DNA of 32,983 bases from Archaeoglobales archaeon (GCA_003662995.1 QMZC01000020.1:1-32983), one strand, 5' to 3'; shown: positions 24,418 through 32,310, counted from the first letter of the stretch. Notes: generated by a model from the sequence alone, not told the origin. A program made the numbers and translations.

Positions 24418-25279
24418 AGGCATTATTCCTGCCCTGATAACTCCCTTTAAGGAGGACTTTGAAGTAGATTACGAGGGCATTGACAGAAACTTAGATTACC
24501 TTGAAAAGTACGTTGATGCTGTTGTTCCCGCTGGCACAACTGGTGAGTCGGCAACGTTAAGCTATGGAGAACACATCGATGTTGTCAGGCATGTAATAGA
24601 GGTGTCAAACGTTCCAGTGATTGCAGGTTCAGGCTCGAATTCAACAAAGGAGGCTTTGTATTTGACGCAGAAGGTTGAGAAGGCTGGGGCAAACGCTGCC
24701 ATGCTGATAACACCTTACTACAACAAGCCGAATCCAGATGGTTTGCTGGAGCATTATAAGACTGTTGCCAATGAGGTTTCAATCCCAATAATTGTATATA
24801 ACGTCCCCAGCAGAACCGGAATCAATGTTACACCAGAATTGGTGGAAAAGCTCGCAGAGATTGACAACATAGTGGGTATTAAGGAGGCGAGTGGAAATTT
24901 AAAGCAGATTGCTGAAATAATCAGGAGAACAATAGACAAGGACTTTATATTGCTATCTGGTGACGATTTTATGACGTTTCCAATTCTCTGCCTAGGTGGC
25001 AAGGGTGTTGTGAGCGTTGCAGCAAACGTTGCTCCTCACCTAATGAAGGAGATGTACAAGGCTTTTAAGGATGGAAACTTGGATAAGGCGAGGGAGTTGC
25101 ATTACAAGCTAACACCACTCTTTGATATCTTGTTCATAGACACAAATCCGATTCCCGTCAAGAAGGCTTTAAATTTGATGGGCTTGGCTGCAGGAAAGCC
25201 AAGGTTGCCATTAATTGAATTGAACGAGGAGAAGACTGAGAGGCTGAAGGCAGTTCTACAGTCATTGGATTTACTTTAA
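24410..25279 (+). CDS. dapA: 4-hydroxy-tetrahydrodipicolinate synthase
   Basis: Condenses pyruvate with aspartate semialdehyde in lysine synthesis. 289 aa. Key residues: Thr43/Thr44 in AGTTGESATL, Tyr130 in IVYNVPSRTG, and Schiff-base Lys158 in GIKEASGN. GKGVVSVAANVAP near 205 completes the family signature. The start overlaps the rps17e stop; dapB follows after a T-rich 50-nt gap, probably in the same operon. Confidence 0.97.
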   Translation: MFEGIIPALITPFKEDFEVDYEGIDRNLDYLEKYVDAVVPAGTTGESATLSYGEHIDVVRHVIEVSNVPVIAGSGSNSTKEALYLTQKVEKAGANAAMLITPYYNKPNPDGLLEHYKTVANEVSIPIIVYNVPSRTGINVTPELVEKLAEIDNIVGIKEASGNLKQIAEIIRRTIDKDFILLSGDDFMTFPILCLGGKGVVSVAANVAPHLMKEMYKAFKDGNLDKARELHYKLTPLFDILFIDTNPIPVKKALNLMGLAAGKPRLPLIELNEEKTERLKAVLQSLDLL

Positions 25280-25329
25280 TTTTTTGTTGTTTGATTGTTT
25301 GATTGGTTTGGTTGTCAAGAGGTGGAAGA

Positions 25330-26121
25330 ATGGTTAAGGTAGCTGTAACTGGGGCTGCAGGAAGGATGGGTAGATTAATCGTTAAAAACGTTGTTGAAGA
25401 TGAGGAATTGCAACTTGCTCAAGCGTTTGATGTCGTTGAAGTTGGTAGAGATGTAGGAGAGTTGGCTGGAGTGGGAAAGGTTGGTGTGGAGATAGAGGAT
25501 GCTAAAAATCTCGAGAGTAAGCTTGATGCTGGCATTTTGATAGACTTTACAAACGCAGATGCTGCAGTTGAGAACATAAGGGTTGCTGCAGATAAAAAAA
25601 TTAAATTGGTTGTCGGAACGACTGGATTTAGCGAAGAGCAAAGGAAGTTAATTGAAGAGTACTGTAAGAAAGTACCAGCAGTCATCACACCAAACTTCAG
25701 CATCGGTGTGAATGTTTTTTGGAGACTTTTAGAGTTTGCTGTAAATTATCTTGCAAACTACGATATTGAAATCGTTGAGGCGCATCACAGATTTAAGAAG
25801 GATGCCCCAAGTGGGACAGCTTTAAAGGCTGCTGAAATAATAAAAAATAAGCTAAAAGAGATGGGTTATGACAGAAAATTTGTTTTTTGTAGGGAAGGGT
25901 TGAGCGAAAGAAAGGACGAAATAGGAATCTTTGCAGTCAGAGGTGGTGACATCGTAGGAGAACACACAGTTTACTTCATAGGGTTTGGTGAGAGGGTAGA
26001 GATTACCCACAGAGCAACATCAAGACAGGCTTTTGCATCTGGTGCTGTAAAAGCGGCAAAATGGATTAGCAAGGTTGATAAACCAGGATTGTACAGAATG
26101 AACGATGTTTTAGGTCTCTAA
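25330..26121 (+). CDS. dapB: 4-hydroxy-tetrahydrodipicolinate reductase
   Basis: Second dedicated enzyme of lysine synthesis, NAD(P)H-dependent. 263 aa from MVKVAVTGAAGRMGRL, with nucleotide motif VTGAAGRMG (residues 5-13), GTTGFSEEQ near 94, PNFSIGVNVFW near 119 and the signature EAHHRFKKDAPSGTAL near 149 including the catalytic His and Lys. AGGTGGAAGA just before the ATG at 25330 is the ribosome binding site; the frame opens nine codons earlier, but that region is intergenic. Confidence 0.96.
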   Translation: MVKVAVTGAAGRMGRLIVKNVVEDEELQLAQAFDVVEVGRDVGELAGVGKVGVEIEDAKNLESKLDAGILIDFTNADAAVENIRVAADKKIKLVVGTTGFSEEQRKLIEEYCKKVPAVITPNFSIGVNVFWRLLEFAVNYLANYDIEIVEAHHRFKKDAPSGTALKAAEIIKNKLKEMGYDRKFVFCREGLSERKDEIGIFAVRGGDIVGEHTVYFIGFGERVEITHRATSRQAFASGAVKAAKWISKVDKPGLYRMNDVLGL

Positions 26122-26210
26122 TTTATTCTTTAATATTTTTATATTCAAATAAATTATAAGTAATTTCCGATAGACGTAAGTTTTTCAATCTTTAGTTTTT
26201 ATAACAACAT

Positions 26211-26843
26211 GTGCGACTGGACAAACTACTCGTCACAAAAGGCTACTTTACAACGAGGCAGAAAGCTAAGGAGGCGATAAAGAGGGGTTTTGTTATCGTT
26301 AACGGAGTGAGAATTACAAAGCCATCGAAAGAAGTTGACATTGACGCTAAAATTGTGGTTGTTGAGAGGGAAAAACCAAAGGGTTACTGGAAGCTAAGAG
26401 AGTTGGATGAGAAATGGAACTTCGTTAAAGGTGTTGTTTTGGATTTGGGAAGTAGTGCAGGTGGATTTTTGATTTATGCGAGTGAGAAAGCTGAGTTTGT
26501 TTATGGAATTGAATACAGCAAAGAATTTGAAGAAGAGCTAAGAAGCATCGAAAGAAAAGCCAAAAATGTTAGAGTTTTCATTGAAGATGCTTTTAAATTC
26601 GATCTATCCAAAATAGGGAATGTAGATGTTATCCTAAACGATTTGACATTGGATACTGAATCGTCACTAAAGGCCTTAGAGAGGTTTTTATCCAATCTGA
26701 AAGATGATGGATTTGTTTTGTTTATTCAAAAAATTGGTAAAAGATTTGAGAAAGTTGATTTTAGTAGAATAGGATTGAAGATCATTAAAAGAGAGAGATC
26801 GGATAGCAAAAAGGAAATTTACTATTTGTTAGAGAAATTATAA
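26211..26843 (+). CDS. S4-domain FtsJ-like RNA methyltransferase (TlyA family)
   Basis: 210 aa with a GTG start (an ATG two bases earlier is out of frame). The S4 RNA-binding domain occupies residues 1-55: MRLDKLLVTKGYFTTRQKAK and GFVIVNGVRI. The Rossmann methyltransferase has LDLGSSAGGF (77-86). A K-D-K-E set like that of FtsJ 2'-O-methyltransferases is present as Lys61, Asp144 (LNDLTLD), Lys174 (FIQKIGK) and Glu202. TlyA methylates ribose in 16S and 23S rRNA; the archaeal target is not known. Shorter than bacterial TlyA. Ends 3 nt from the convergent asnB-like gene. Confidence 0.88.
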   Translation: MRLDKLLVTKGYFTTRQKAKEAIKRGFVIVNGVRITKPSKEVDIDAKIVVVEREKPKGYWKLRELDEKWNFVKGVVLDLGSSAGGFLIYASEKAEFVYGIEYSKEFEEELRSIERKAKNVRVFIEDAFKFDLSKIGNVDVILNDLTLDTESSLKALERFLSNLKDDGFVLFIQKIGKRFEKVDFSRIGLKIIKRERSDSKKEIYYLLEKL

Positions 26844-26846
26844 AGG

Positions 26847-28049
26847 CTAAAACCAAAAATCCTTGGCATCACCTTTTAGACTATCCAGGTACTCTTTAAT
26901 CTTCTTCCCCTCCCTTCTTGCTATTCTGAACAACAAGTTCTTGGTTTTTGTGGAGTACTGGACAGCTTTTTTATCACGATGGGCAATTTCCTTCGGCAAG
27001 TATTTGGATGCTATTTTTCTCAAAGCGTATTTTCTTATCGTTACTCCATCATCTCTCCTAACCTTGTAATTTGGAGGGATGTTGATTGCCGCTTTGATTA
27101 CATCCCACTGCAAGTAGGGAGTTTCAATCTTTATTTCATTCCCGTAAGCTATCTTGTTATCCCTAATTAGATTGTTTCTGCCGATTCTTCTGACATCAAG
27201 CTCAAGTTGTTCTTCCAATTCAAATTCGTTCAGCATTTCATACCTCTTGTATCCGCCAAAAAGTTCATCTGCACCCTGACCAAACACAATTCTGTTGTAT
27301 CCTAGTTCTTTTGCAAATCTCGTTGTGAAGTAAATGGGAATTGCAATTGAGACTTGCATCGCATCGTGTGTTTCTATTAACGATGTTATTTCAGGTAGAA
27401 CTCCTTTGACGTCCTTCTCATCAAATATGAAAATCTCCAAATCCCGTCCAATTTCCTTTGCAGCCTTTTTAATCCACTCTTTTTCCTTTTCATTCGCAGT
27501 AACAGCAACCAACTGTAAATCGTACATGGCTGCAAGTAAAGACGAATCTACACCGCCAGAAAAGGCTATACAGCTATGTTTTGGCTTGAAATTTAATAAG
27601 GATTTTTCAATAGTTTCCATAAGTTCTTTAACCAATTCAGCACTTCCATCCATTTTGAACCTCTTGAACACGTCATGAAAGTAATAGACCCTCCTTTGAA
27701 CAATACTGCCGTCATAATCTATTTTTAAAACTTCACCCTCAGAAACCTCCACAACTTCGTTACTGTTTGAGCAAAACTCTTTAAAGGATGAAATTGCCAA
27801 ATTCACTGGATTGTAATACAAAGGCTTTCCACCCAGAACGTCTCTTGATAACAGTATGTGGGAAGGGCGAAAGGCAATTAGTGAATAGAAGCCATTCAAT
27901 TTAAGAGGCATTTCATCGGCATACTTCAAATTAGGTGTTAAATCACAATCAAAAAACAGATTTCCAATCTGCCTTGACGGATATTTTGCACTCGCAAAAA
28001 TCCTTGTTATCTTTCCATCTTCAATTTCTGGTGTTGCAAATAAAGACAT
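26847..28049 (-). CDS. AsnB-like asparagine synthase family protein lacking the glutaminase Cys
   Basis: 400 aa. The N-terminal half is a shrunken class II glutamine amidotransferase domain: SRDVLGGKPLYY near 68-79 and LAISSFKEF near 84-92 match, but the protein starts MSLFATPEIED, so the nucleophilic Cys2 of MCGI is absent. The synthetase half is complete: ATP pyrophosphatase loop AFSGGVDSS (162-170), VFGQGADELFGGY and YLPKEIAHRDKKA. It would adenylate aspartate or a similar carboxylate and use ammonia rather than glutamine. TTG and GTG codons upstream are in frame, but TATA-like CTTTTTAG (28071-28078) lies 25 nt before the ATG. Confidence 0.85.
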   Translation of the reverse strand: MSLFATPEIEDGKITRIFASAKYPSRQIGNLFFDCDLTPNLKYADEMPLKLNGFYSLIAFRPSHILLSRDVLGGKPLYYNPVNLAISSFKEFCSNSNEVVEVSEGEVLKIDYDGSIVQRRVYYFHDVFKRFKMDGSAELVKELMETIEKSLLNFKPKHSCIAFSGGVDSSLLAAMYDLQLVAVTANEKEKEWIKKAAKEIGRDLEIFIFDEKDVKGVLPEITSLIETHDAMQVSIAIPIYFTTRFAKELGYNRIVFGQGADELFGGYKRYEMLNEFELEEQLELDVRRIGRNNLIRDNKIAYGNEIKIETPYLQWDVIKAAINIPPNYKVRRDDGVTIRKYALRKIASKYLPKEIAHRDKKAVQYSTKTKNLLFRIARREGKKIKEYLDSLKGDAKDFWF

Positions 28050-28070
28050 CACAAACAATCGTCGCGATGA

Positions 28071-28078
28071 CTAAAAAG
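28071..28078 (-). promoter_or_regulatory. TATA box of the AsnB-like gene
   Basis: Minus-strand CTTTTTAG is centred 25 nt before the ATG at 28049. Confidence 0.5.
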
Positions 28079-28094
28079 TTTTTGAATGGATAAA

Positions 28095-28742
28095 TCACTC
28101 AACAAACAAGTAATCAAACGTTAACATCGCAACCGTTAGCATCATTACGGTATAACTACCGATAAGCAAGAAGGCATTGTAGTTTATCTCACCAACTACA
28201 GAAGAGTTTAAAGCGGTAATGGTTGAGGAAATAACGGGAAAAATCACAGGAAATATTATTATGGGCATTAAAAGCTCTCTTGCCTTAGATTTTAACACGA
28301 GCATAGAGAGACTCGAAATTACAATTACGAATGCCAAATTTCCTGCTGTTACTGAAAGAAACAACAGTAAAAAATCGACGTTTAAGTTAAACAAAGCCAC
28401 AAATATTGGTAGAATGATTATTTCAATTAGTAGCATTAAAATGACGTTGTAAATAATTTTCCCGAGCAAGACAGCCGTAGGGCTAATCGGACTTATGCGT
28501 AGTCCATCAATCGTCTCCAATTCTGCTTCTCTCAAAAAAGCTCTCGTATAGCCAAGGATTCCAACAAAGATGAATACGAGCAATAGAAGTGATATGGCTA
28601 CATCCCCGATGACATTAGATGGAACAGCAATACTAAACATGAAAGAAACGACTAACGAAAACAAAACCATGAAGTTTAGCGTACCTTTACTTCTAAACTC
28701 AATTTTCAAATCCTTTTTAGCAATCTCAAAGGCTTTGAGCAA
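28095..28742 (-). CDS. CcmB-like ABC transporter permease
   Basis: 215 aa with about six membrane helices; the cytoplasmic start KAFEIAKKDLKIEFRSKG and LREAELETIDGLRISPIS after the second helix match the CcmB family. In cytochrome c maturation system I, CcmB pairs with ATPase CcmA and CcmC/CcmE to load heme. The start overlaps the ATPase gene by 17 nt, so the two form a transporter. No ccmC, ccmE or ccmF is in the window, so the substrate (heme or something else) is open. Confidence 0.85.
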   Translation of the reverse strand: MLKAFEIAKKDLKIEFRSKGTLNFMVLFSLVVSFMFSIAVPSNVIGDVAISLLLLVFIFVGILGYTRAFLREAELETIDGLRISPISPTAVLLGKIIYNVILMLLIEIIILPIFVALFNLNVDFLLLFLSVTAGNLAFVIVISSLSMLVLKSKARELLMPIIIFPVIFPVISSTITALNSSVVGEINYNAFLLIGSYTVMMLTVAMLTFDYLFVE

Positions 28743-29367
28743 AAACCTTACCTCCTTTTACTTCCAACATTCTGTCACAATTTTTCACTTCATCGAGGTG
28801 GTGTGTGATGAACAGAATTGTTTTTTTCATTTTGTTTATCTCTGTCAAATAGTCCAAAACTACTTCTCGAATCGTAGGGTCTAAACCTGTGGTAACTTCA
28901 TCCAAAATCAGTAGATCTGGGTCGTTTATCAACGCTCTAGCAATTGCTACTCTCTGTCTGAAACCCCTTGAAAGGTTTTTTACTCGCTCATCTTTTTTTC
29001 TGCTCAAACCCAAAAACTCGAACAGCTCATTTATTTTAATTTCAAAATTCTTCACATCGTAAAGCTTTCCGTAAAATTCAAGGTTTTCGTACGCTGTTAA
29101 CTCAGGGTAGAGCAACAGGTTGTGAGAAGCAAATCCAATCCTTTGTTTCACCCCATAATCCTTGTATGGAGGGGAATTAAAAACTAAAACTTCGCCATGA
29201 TCTGGCTTTAGCTGACCGCTTGCAATTCTTGCTATCGTTGTTTTTCCTGAAGCGTTCTCCCCTATTAGTCCAACAAATTCACCTTCATCAATTTCAAAAC
29301 TAACATCTTTCAGAACAACGTTGTTTCCATACCTTTTTGTGACGTTTACAAACTCCAAGGCTTTCAA
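28726..29367 (-). CDS. ABC transporter ATPase, CcmA-like
   Basis: 213 aa. Walker A GENASGKT (36-43), Q-loop region near 82-90, signature LSRGFRQR (132-139; degenerate from LSGGQ as often in this group), Walker B LLILDE (152-157) and H-loop FITHH (186-190). A single ATPase domain of minimal size. Its start overlaps the flavoprotein stop by 4 nt and its end overlaps the permease by 17 nt, giving a tightly coupled operon. Confidence 0.92.
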   Translation of the reverse strand: MKALEFVNVTKRYGNNVVLKDVSFEIDEGEFVGLIGENASGKTTIARIASGQLKPDHGEVLVFNSPPYKDYGVKQRIGFASHNLLLYPELTAYENLEFYGKLYDVKNFEIKINELFEFLGLSRKKDERVKNLSRGFRQRVAIARALINDPDLLILDEVTTGLDPTIREVVLDYLTEINKMKKTILFITHHLDEVKNCDRMLEVKGGKVFAQSL

Positions 29368-30557
29368 ATTAACTCACCAAACCTCAAAACCCCCAAAGCA
29401 ATTCCATCAACCTCTATGTCGTCTCCTTTAGCCCCATCTCCCACAACGAAAAGATTTGTGTATGGTGTTTCAACTCCAATATCCATCCCAGCCTTAACCC
29501 TGTTTACGGGCCAACCATCCGTGTAACTTTGAACTACTAGAATTTCATAGTTGTAACCGTTGAGGATTCTCTTTAGATCTTTTAATCCCAAAGAAATCTC
29601 GTATTTCACATTAGATGTTAGCATGGGCTGGTGAGCCATGAGTAGATGCTTGCCGTTTGGAGCCAAATTGGGGTCAGCGTTTGTAACCTCGTTTAATCCC
29701 GCTATTCTTTGAGCATCAAGCGTGAATAAAACACCCGAATGTCCTATGAAGGGTTCGTTTAAAGCAATTGAATACTTGATACCACTACTTTCCGACAGTT
29801 TCATTTTTAGATATCCTAAGTAATCTTTACCAACCAATTTTTGCGTCTCATAATGGCCTACATTGGAGATAACTAAATCACAGTCTATTCTTTCATTTTT
29901 TACGATCACTCCCTTCGCCTTCGCACTTTCAACAACGATTCCTTCCACCTTCTTTCTTAAGTGTATTTTACCATCGTAGCTCTTTAAATTTTCAACTAAC
30001 CCGTCTATTACCGCCTTACATCCACCAATTGGTATGCCTGGCCCTCTAAATCTCATCGTTTGCTGGTAAATCTTCAAAAATTTCGAGAATAGGATTTCTC
30101 TGGATGTTATGCTTAGAGACCATCCCAAAAAAGCATCTATGAATTTACCGCTAAACTCATCGATTCCCTTTTGAAATTCGTTGAGATAAAAATCCCTGCC
30201 AAAAAATTTGTGAATCAAACTCTTAGCATAGAACTTCATTAAAGTTTTGAATGGTGCAACCTTTTTTGTTAAAATTTCCCGCTTATCGTTGTATAACGCT
30301 TCTCCTTCAGGTTTTGAGTCTTTTATTTCAACATCTACTTTTAATTCTTTTAAAAGACTACCTAATGGGCCTCTTTTTCCATGGGGAATCATGTGCAAAG
30401 CCCCTGTTGACAGTTCAAACCCCTTGTAAGTTAAATTCGTAAATCTACCACCTATAAATGGTAATTTCTCAAAAACGTCAACTTTATATCCCTCTTTTGC
30501 AAGAAGGTTTGCTGCAAGTAAACCTCCCAAGCCCGCTCCAATTATTGCCGCCCTCAT
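29364..30557 (-). CDS. FAD-dependent phytoene-dehydrogenase-like oxidoreductase
   Basis: 397 aa. N-terminal FAD motif AAIIGAGLGGLLAANLL with a later VFEKLPFIGGRF, the di-nucleotide signature of the CrtI/COG1233 group; PIGGCKAVIDGLVENL near 195 and C-terminal VVGDGAKGDDIEVDGIA match the same family. Such enzymes desaturate, reduce or isomerise isoprenoid chains. The longer frame upstream overlaps the ferredoxin gene; ATG at 30557 overlaps that gene's stop as ATGA. A dedicated ferredoxin next door suggests it as electron partner, as known for archaeal geranylgeranyl reductases; that link is inference. Confidence 0.88.
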   Translation of the reverse strand: MRAAIIGAGLGGLLAANLLAKEGYKVDVFEKLPFIGGRFTNLTYKGFELSTGALHMIPHGKRGPLGSLLKELKVDVEIKDSKPEGEALYNDKREILTKKVAPFKTLMKFYAKSLIHKFFGRDFYLNEFQKGIDEFSGKFIDAFLGWSLSITSREILFSKFLKIYQQTMRFRGPGIPIGGCKAVIDGLVENLKSYDGKIHLRKKVEGIVVESAKAKGVIVKNERIDCDLVISNVGHYETQKLVGKDYLGYLKMKLSESSGIKYSIALNEPFIGHSGVLFTLDAQRIAGLNEVTNADPNLAPNGKHLLMAHQPMLTSNVKYEISLGLKDLKRILNGYNYEILVVQSYTDGWPVNRVKAGMDIGVETPYTNLFVVGDGAKGDDIEVDGIALGVLRFGELI

Positions 30558-30721
30558 TCCACAACCCGTATGGCTTCCAGTGGGCAATAAATTATGCAAA
30601 GCTTGCATTCAATACATCTATCTCTGTCAATCTCAGCTCTACCCAGCACATCGATTGCAAATTCTTTACAAACGATTTTACAAAACGCACATCCGACGCA
30701 ACTGTCCGTTATTACTATCAT
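30554..30721 (-). CDS. Small 2[4Fe-4S] ferredoxin, 55 aa
   Basis: ATG at 30721 to TGA, too short for many gene callers. Eight cysteines in two CxxCxxCxxxC motifs: C8, C11, C14, C18 (CVGCAFCKIVCK) and C36, C39, C42, C46 (CIECKLCIIYCP). The first lacks the usual proline. It is a low-potential electron carrier. It starts 10 nt after hisB ends and its stop overlaps the flavoprotein start by 4 nt, so it is almost certainly made together with that enzyme. Confidence 0.93.
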   Translation of the reverse strand: MIVITDSCVGCAFCKIVCKEFAIDVLGRAEIDRDRCIECKLCIIYCPLEAIRVVE

Positions 30722-30731
30722 CTTTGTTTAT

Positions 30732-31298
30732 CTAATCCAAAGTTCCCTTGGTACTTTTTACCTCCCCATCAACAATTTCCGTAGCCTCTTTAAACGCCAA
30801 TGCGAAAGCTTTAAACGCAGACTCCATCATGTGGTGGGCATTTTTACCTTTAATGCTCATGTACACGTTTATTCCAGCATTTCTGCAGAGCGTGTCAAAG
30901 AAGTGGATGAAATTTTCCGCACTCAAGTTTTTAGCATCTTTTACACCACCATCGAAATTGAAGAATCCCCTACCGCTAACATCAACTCCACACATAGTTA
31001 CTGAATCATCCATAGGTACAATTGCATCTCCAAACCTCCTTATTCCCTTTTTATTCCCTAAAGCTTTTCTTATAGCGTTTCCCATTGCTATTGCCACATC
31101 CTCTATTGTGTGGTGTTCGTCAACATCTAAATCTCCCTTTGCTTTGATTATCAATCCAATTCCAGCATGTTTCGCAAAGCTCTCAAGCATGTGGTCAAAA
31201 AATGGAATTCCAGTATCCACAGAATACTCTTTGTCTTCAAAATCAATTTTAACCTTCACTTCTACCTCCTTCGTCCTTCTTTCCACAACAGCTCTCAT
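30732..31298 (-). CDS. hisB: Imidazoleglycerol-phosphate dehydratase
   Basis: Sixth step of histidine synthesis. 188 aa, monofunctional as usual in archaea. Metal-site motifs: FFDHMLESFAKHA near 33-45, DEHHTIEDVAI near 60-70, FFDTLCRNAG and NAHHMMESAFKAFA near 154-167, ending STKGTLD. Its start overlaps the hisA stop as ATGA. Confidence 0.97.
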   Translation of the reverse strand: MRAVVERRTKEVEVKVKIDFEDKEYSVDTGIPFFDHMLESFAKHAGIGLIIKAKGDLDVDEHHTIEDVAIAMGNAIRKALGNKKGIRRFGDAIVPMDDSVTMCGVDVSGRGFFNFDGGVKDAKNLSAENFIHFFDTLCRNAGINVYMSIKGKNAHHMMESAFKAFALAFKEATEIVDGEVKSTKGTLD

Positions 31299-31999
31299 TT
31301 TATCAACTCCTCAAATTTTAATTTTCCAGTATATAAAGCTGACCCTATAATGACTCCTGCTGCTCCCAACTTTTTTATATTCTTAACATCTTCTTTTGAT
31401 GATATGCCTCCAGCAACGTAAACCGGCAATGAGACTTTACTAATCACCTCCTCGACTTTGTCCAACACCACTCCAGACACCAAACCTTCAACGTCAATGT
31501 TCGTGTATAAAATCGAGACATCCAAGTCCTCATAAAGCTTAGCCAACTCATAAGGCTTGAATTTTGTATCCTTTTTCCACCCCTCTATTGCAACAAAATC
31601 TTTTTTTGAATCGATCGCTATCATTACACTTCCCGGATGTTTTTTAGCAAACCCCCTAACATCATCAATTTTCTTTACTGCCAAGGTTCCAATGATGATT
31701 CTATCCACACCACCATCTATCAACCTTTCAGCAACTTCAAAGTCCCTTATTCCACCCCCAACCTCTATTTCCACTTTACACTCCTCAACTATTTTGAAAA
31801 TAACATCCTCATGTACCAATTTACCCTTAAACGCACCATCCAAGTCTATTATGTGCAATGCCTTAGCCCCTTTTCTTACCCACTTCTTCGCAACTTCCAA
31901 TGGGTTGTCTATTTGAAAAGTGATCTCATCTTCTCTTCCCTGTCTGAGTCTCACTACTTTACCGCCTTTTAAATCAACTGCTGGAATTACCTTGAACAT
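31295..31999 (-). CDS. hisA: ProFAR isomerase HisA
   Basis: Phosphoribosylformimino-5-aminoimidazole carboxamide ribotide isomerase, fourth step of histidine synthesis. 234 aa TIM barrel: VIPAVDLKGGKVVRLRQG at the N-terminus, HIIDLDGAFKG near 50, EVGGGIRD near 79, YTNIDVEGLVSG near 163 and YVAGGISSKEDV near 192. The frame opens three codons earlier at a TTG, but a TATA box 25 nt before ATG 31999 decides the start. First gene of the hisA-hisB-ferredoxin-flavoprotein-ABC operon. Confidence 0.95.
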   Translation of the reverse strand: MFKVIPAVDLKGGKVVRLRQGREDEITFQIDNPLEVAKKWVRKGAKALHIIDLDGAFKGKLVHEDVIFKIVEECKVEIEVGGGIRDFEVAERLIDGGVDRIIIGTLAVKKIDDVRGFAKKHPGSVMIAIDSKKDFVAIEGWKKDTKFKPYELAKLYEDLDVSILYTNIDVEGLVSGVVLDKVEEVISKVSLPVYVAGGISSKEDVKNIKKLGAAGVIIGSALYTGKLKFEELIK

Positions 32000-32020
32000 T
32001 GCCAACAATTTTTATTCAAG

Positions 32021-32028
32021 ATATTTAA
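32021..32028 (-). promoter_or_regulatory. TATA box of the hisA operon
   Basis: Minus-strand TTAAATAT is centred 25 nt before the ATG at 31999; the transcript is predicted leaderless. Confidence 0.6.
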
Positions 32029-32096
32029 CCTTTAGTTGCTGAATTAGTTTTGAGTGGCTTTTATGATATTTTTAGAGGCATAGATTGTGCGTAATT

Positions 32097-32115
32097 GTTT
32101 GATATCGTTTGATAT
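32097..32115. repeat. Tandem 9-bp direct repeat upstream of hisA
   Basis: GTTTGATAT repeated after one base, giving a 10-bp period, about 70 nt upstream of the hisA TATA box. Could be a helical-phased regulator site; no regulator is known. Confidence 0.35.
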
Positions 32116-32158
32116 TACAACCACAAATAACAGGATACAAACGTGAGAAAGTATAGAG

Positions 32159-32302
32159 GTGGTTAAACGTGAAAAGAAAGGAGAAGCTCTGAGTAAACTT
32201 TACACTCAAGAAAGAAAATGTAGAATAGTTAAGGAAAAATGTCAGAACATGCTTGCTTTCGTTGATAGGCTTATAATCTCAAAGCTACTTTTCAATCCGT
32301 GA
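32159..32302 (+). CDS. Doubtful small ORF, 47 aa
   Basis: GTG start, basic and charged (begins VVKREKKGEALSKLY, ends LIISKLLFNP). No family recognised. Its stop is followed by another small ORF. It lies in a stretch that looks like decayed accessory DNA, so it may be a gene fragment rather than a functional gene. Confidence 0.2.
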   Translation: MVKREKKGEALSKLYTQERKCRIVKEKCQNMLAFVDRLIISKLLFNP

Positions 32303-32310
32303 GGTATTCA

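Noticed and set aside
25280-25329. Tandem TTTGATTG-like repeats between dapA and dapB as a regulatory repeat
   Set aside because: Imperfect and T-rich; more simply a U-rich terminator or spacer.
30748-31350. 200-aa plus-strand frame opposite hisB
   Set aside because: Shadow of hisB with a low-complexity hydrophobic/Ser/Pro sequence.
32284-32302. CRISPR-repeat-like TTTTCAATCCG
   Set aside because: Occurs once, with no spacing pattern or second copy; CTTTCAATCC-like strings alone are not evidence.
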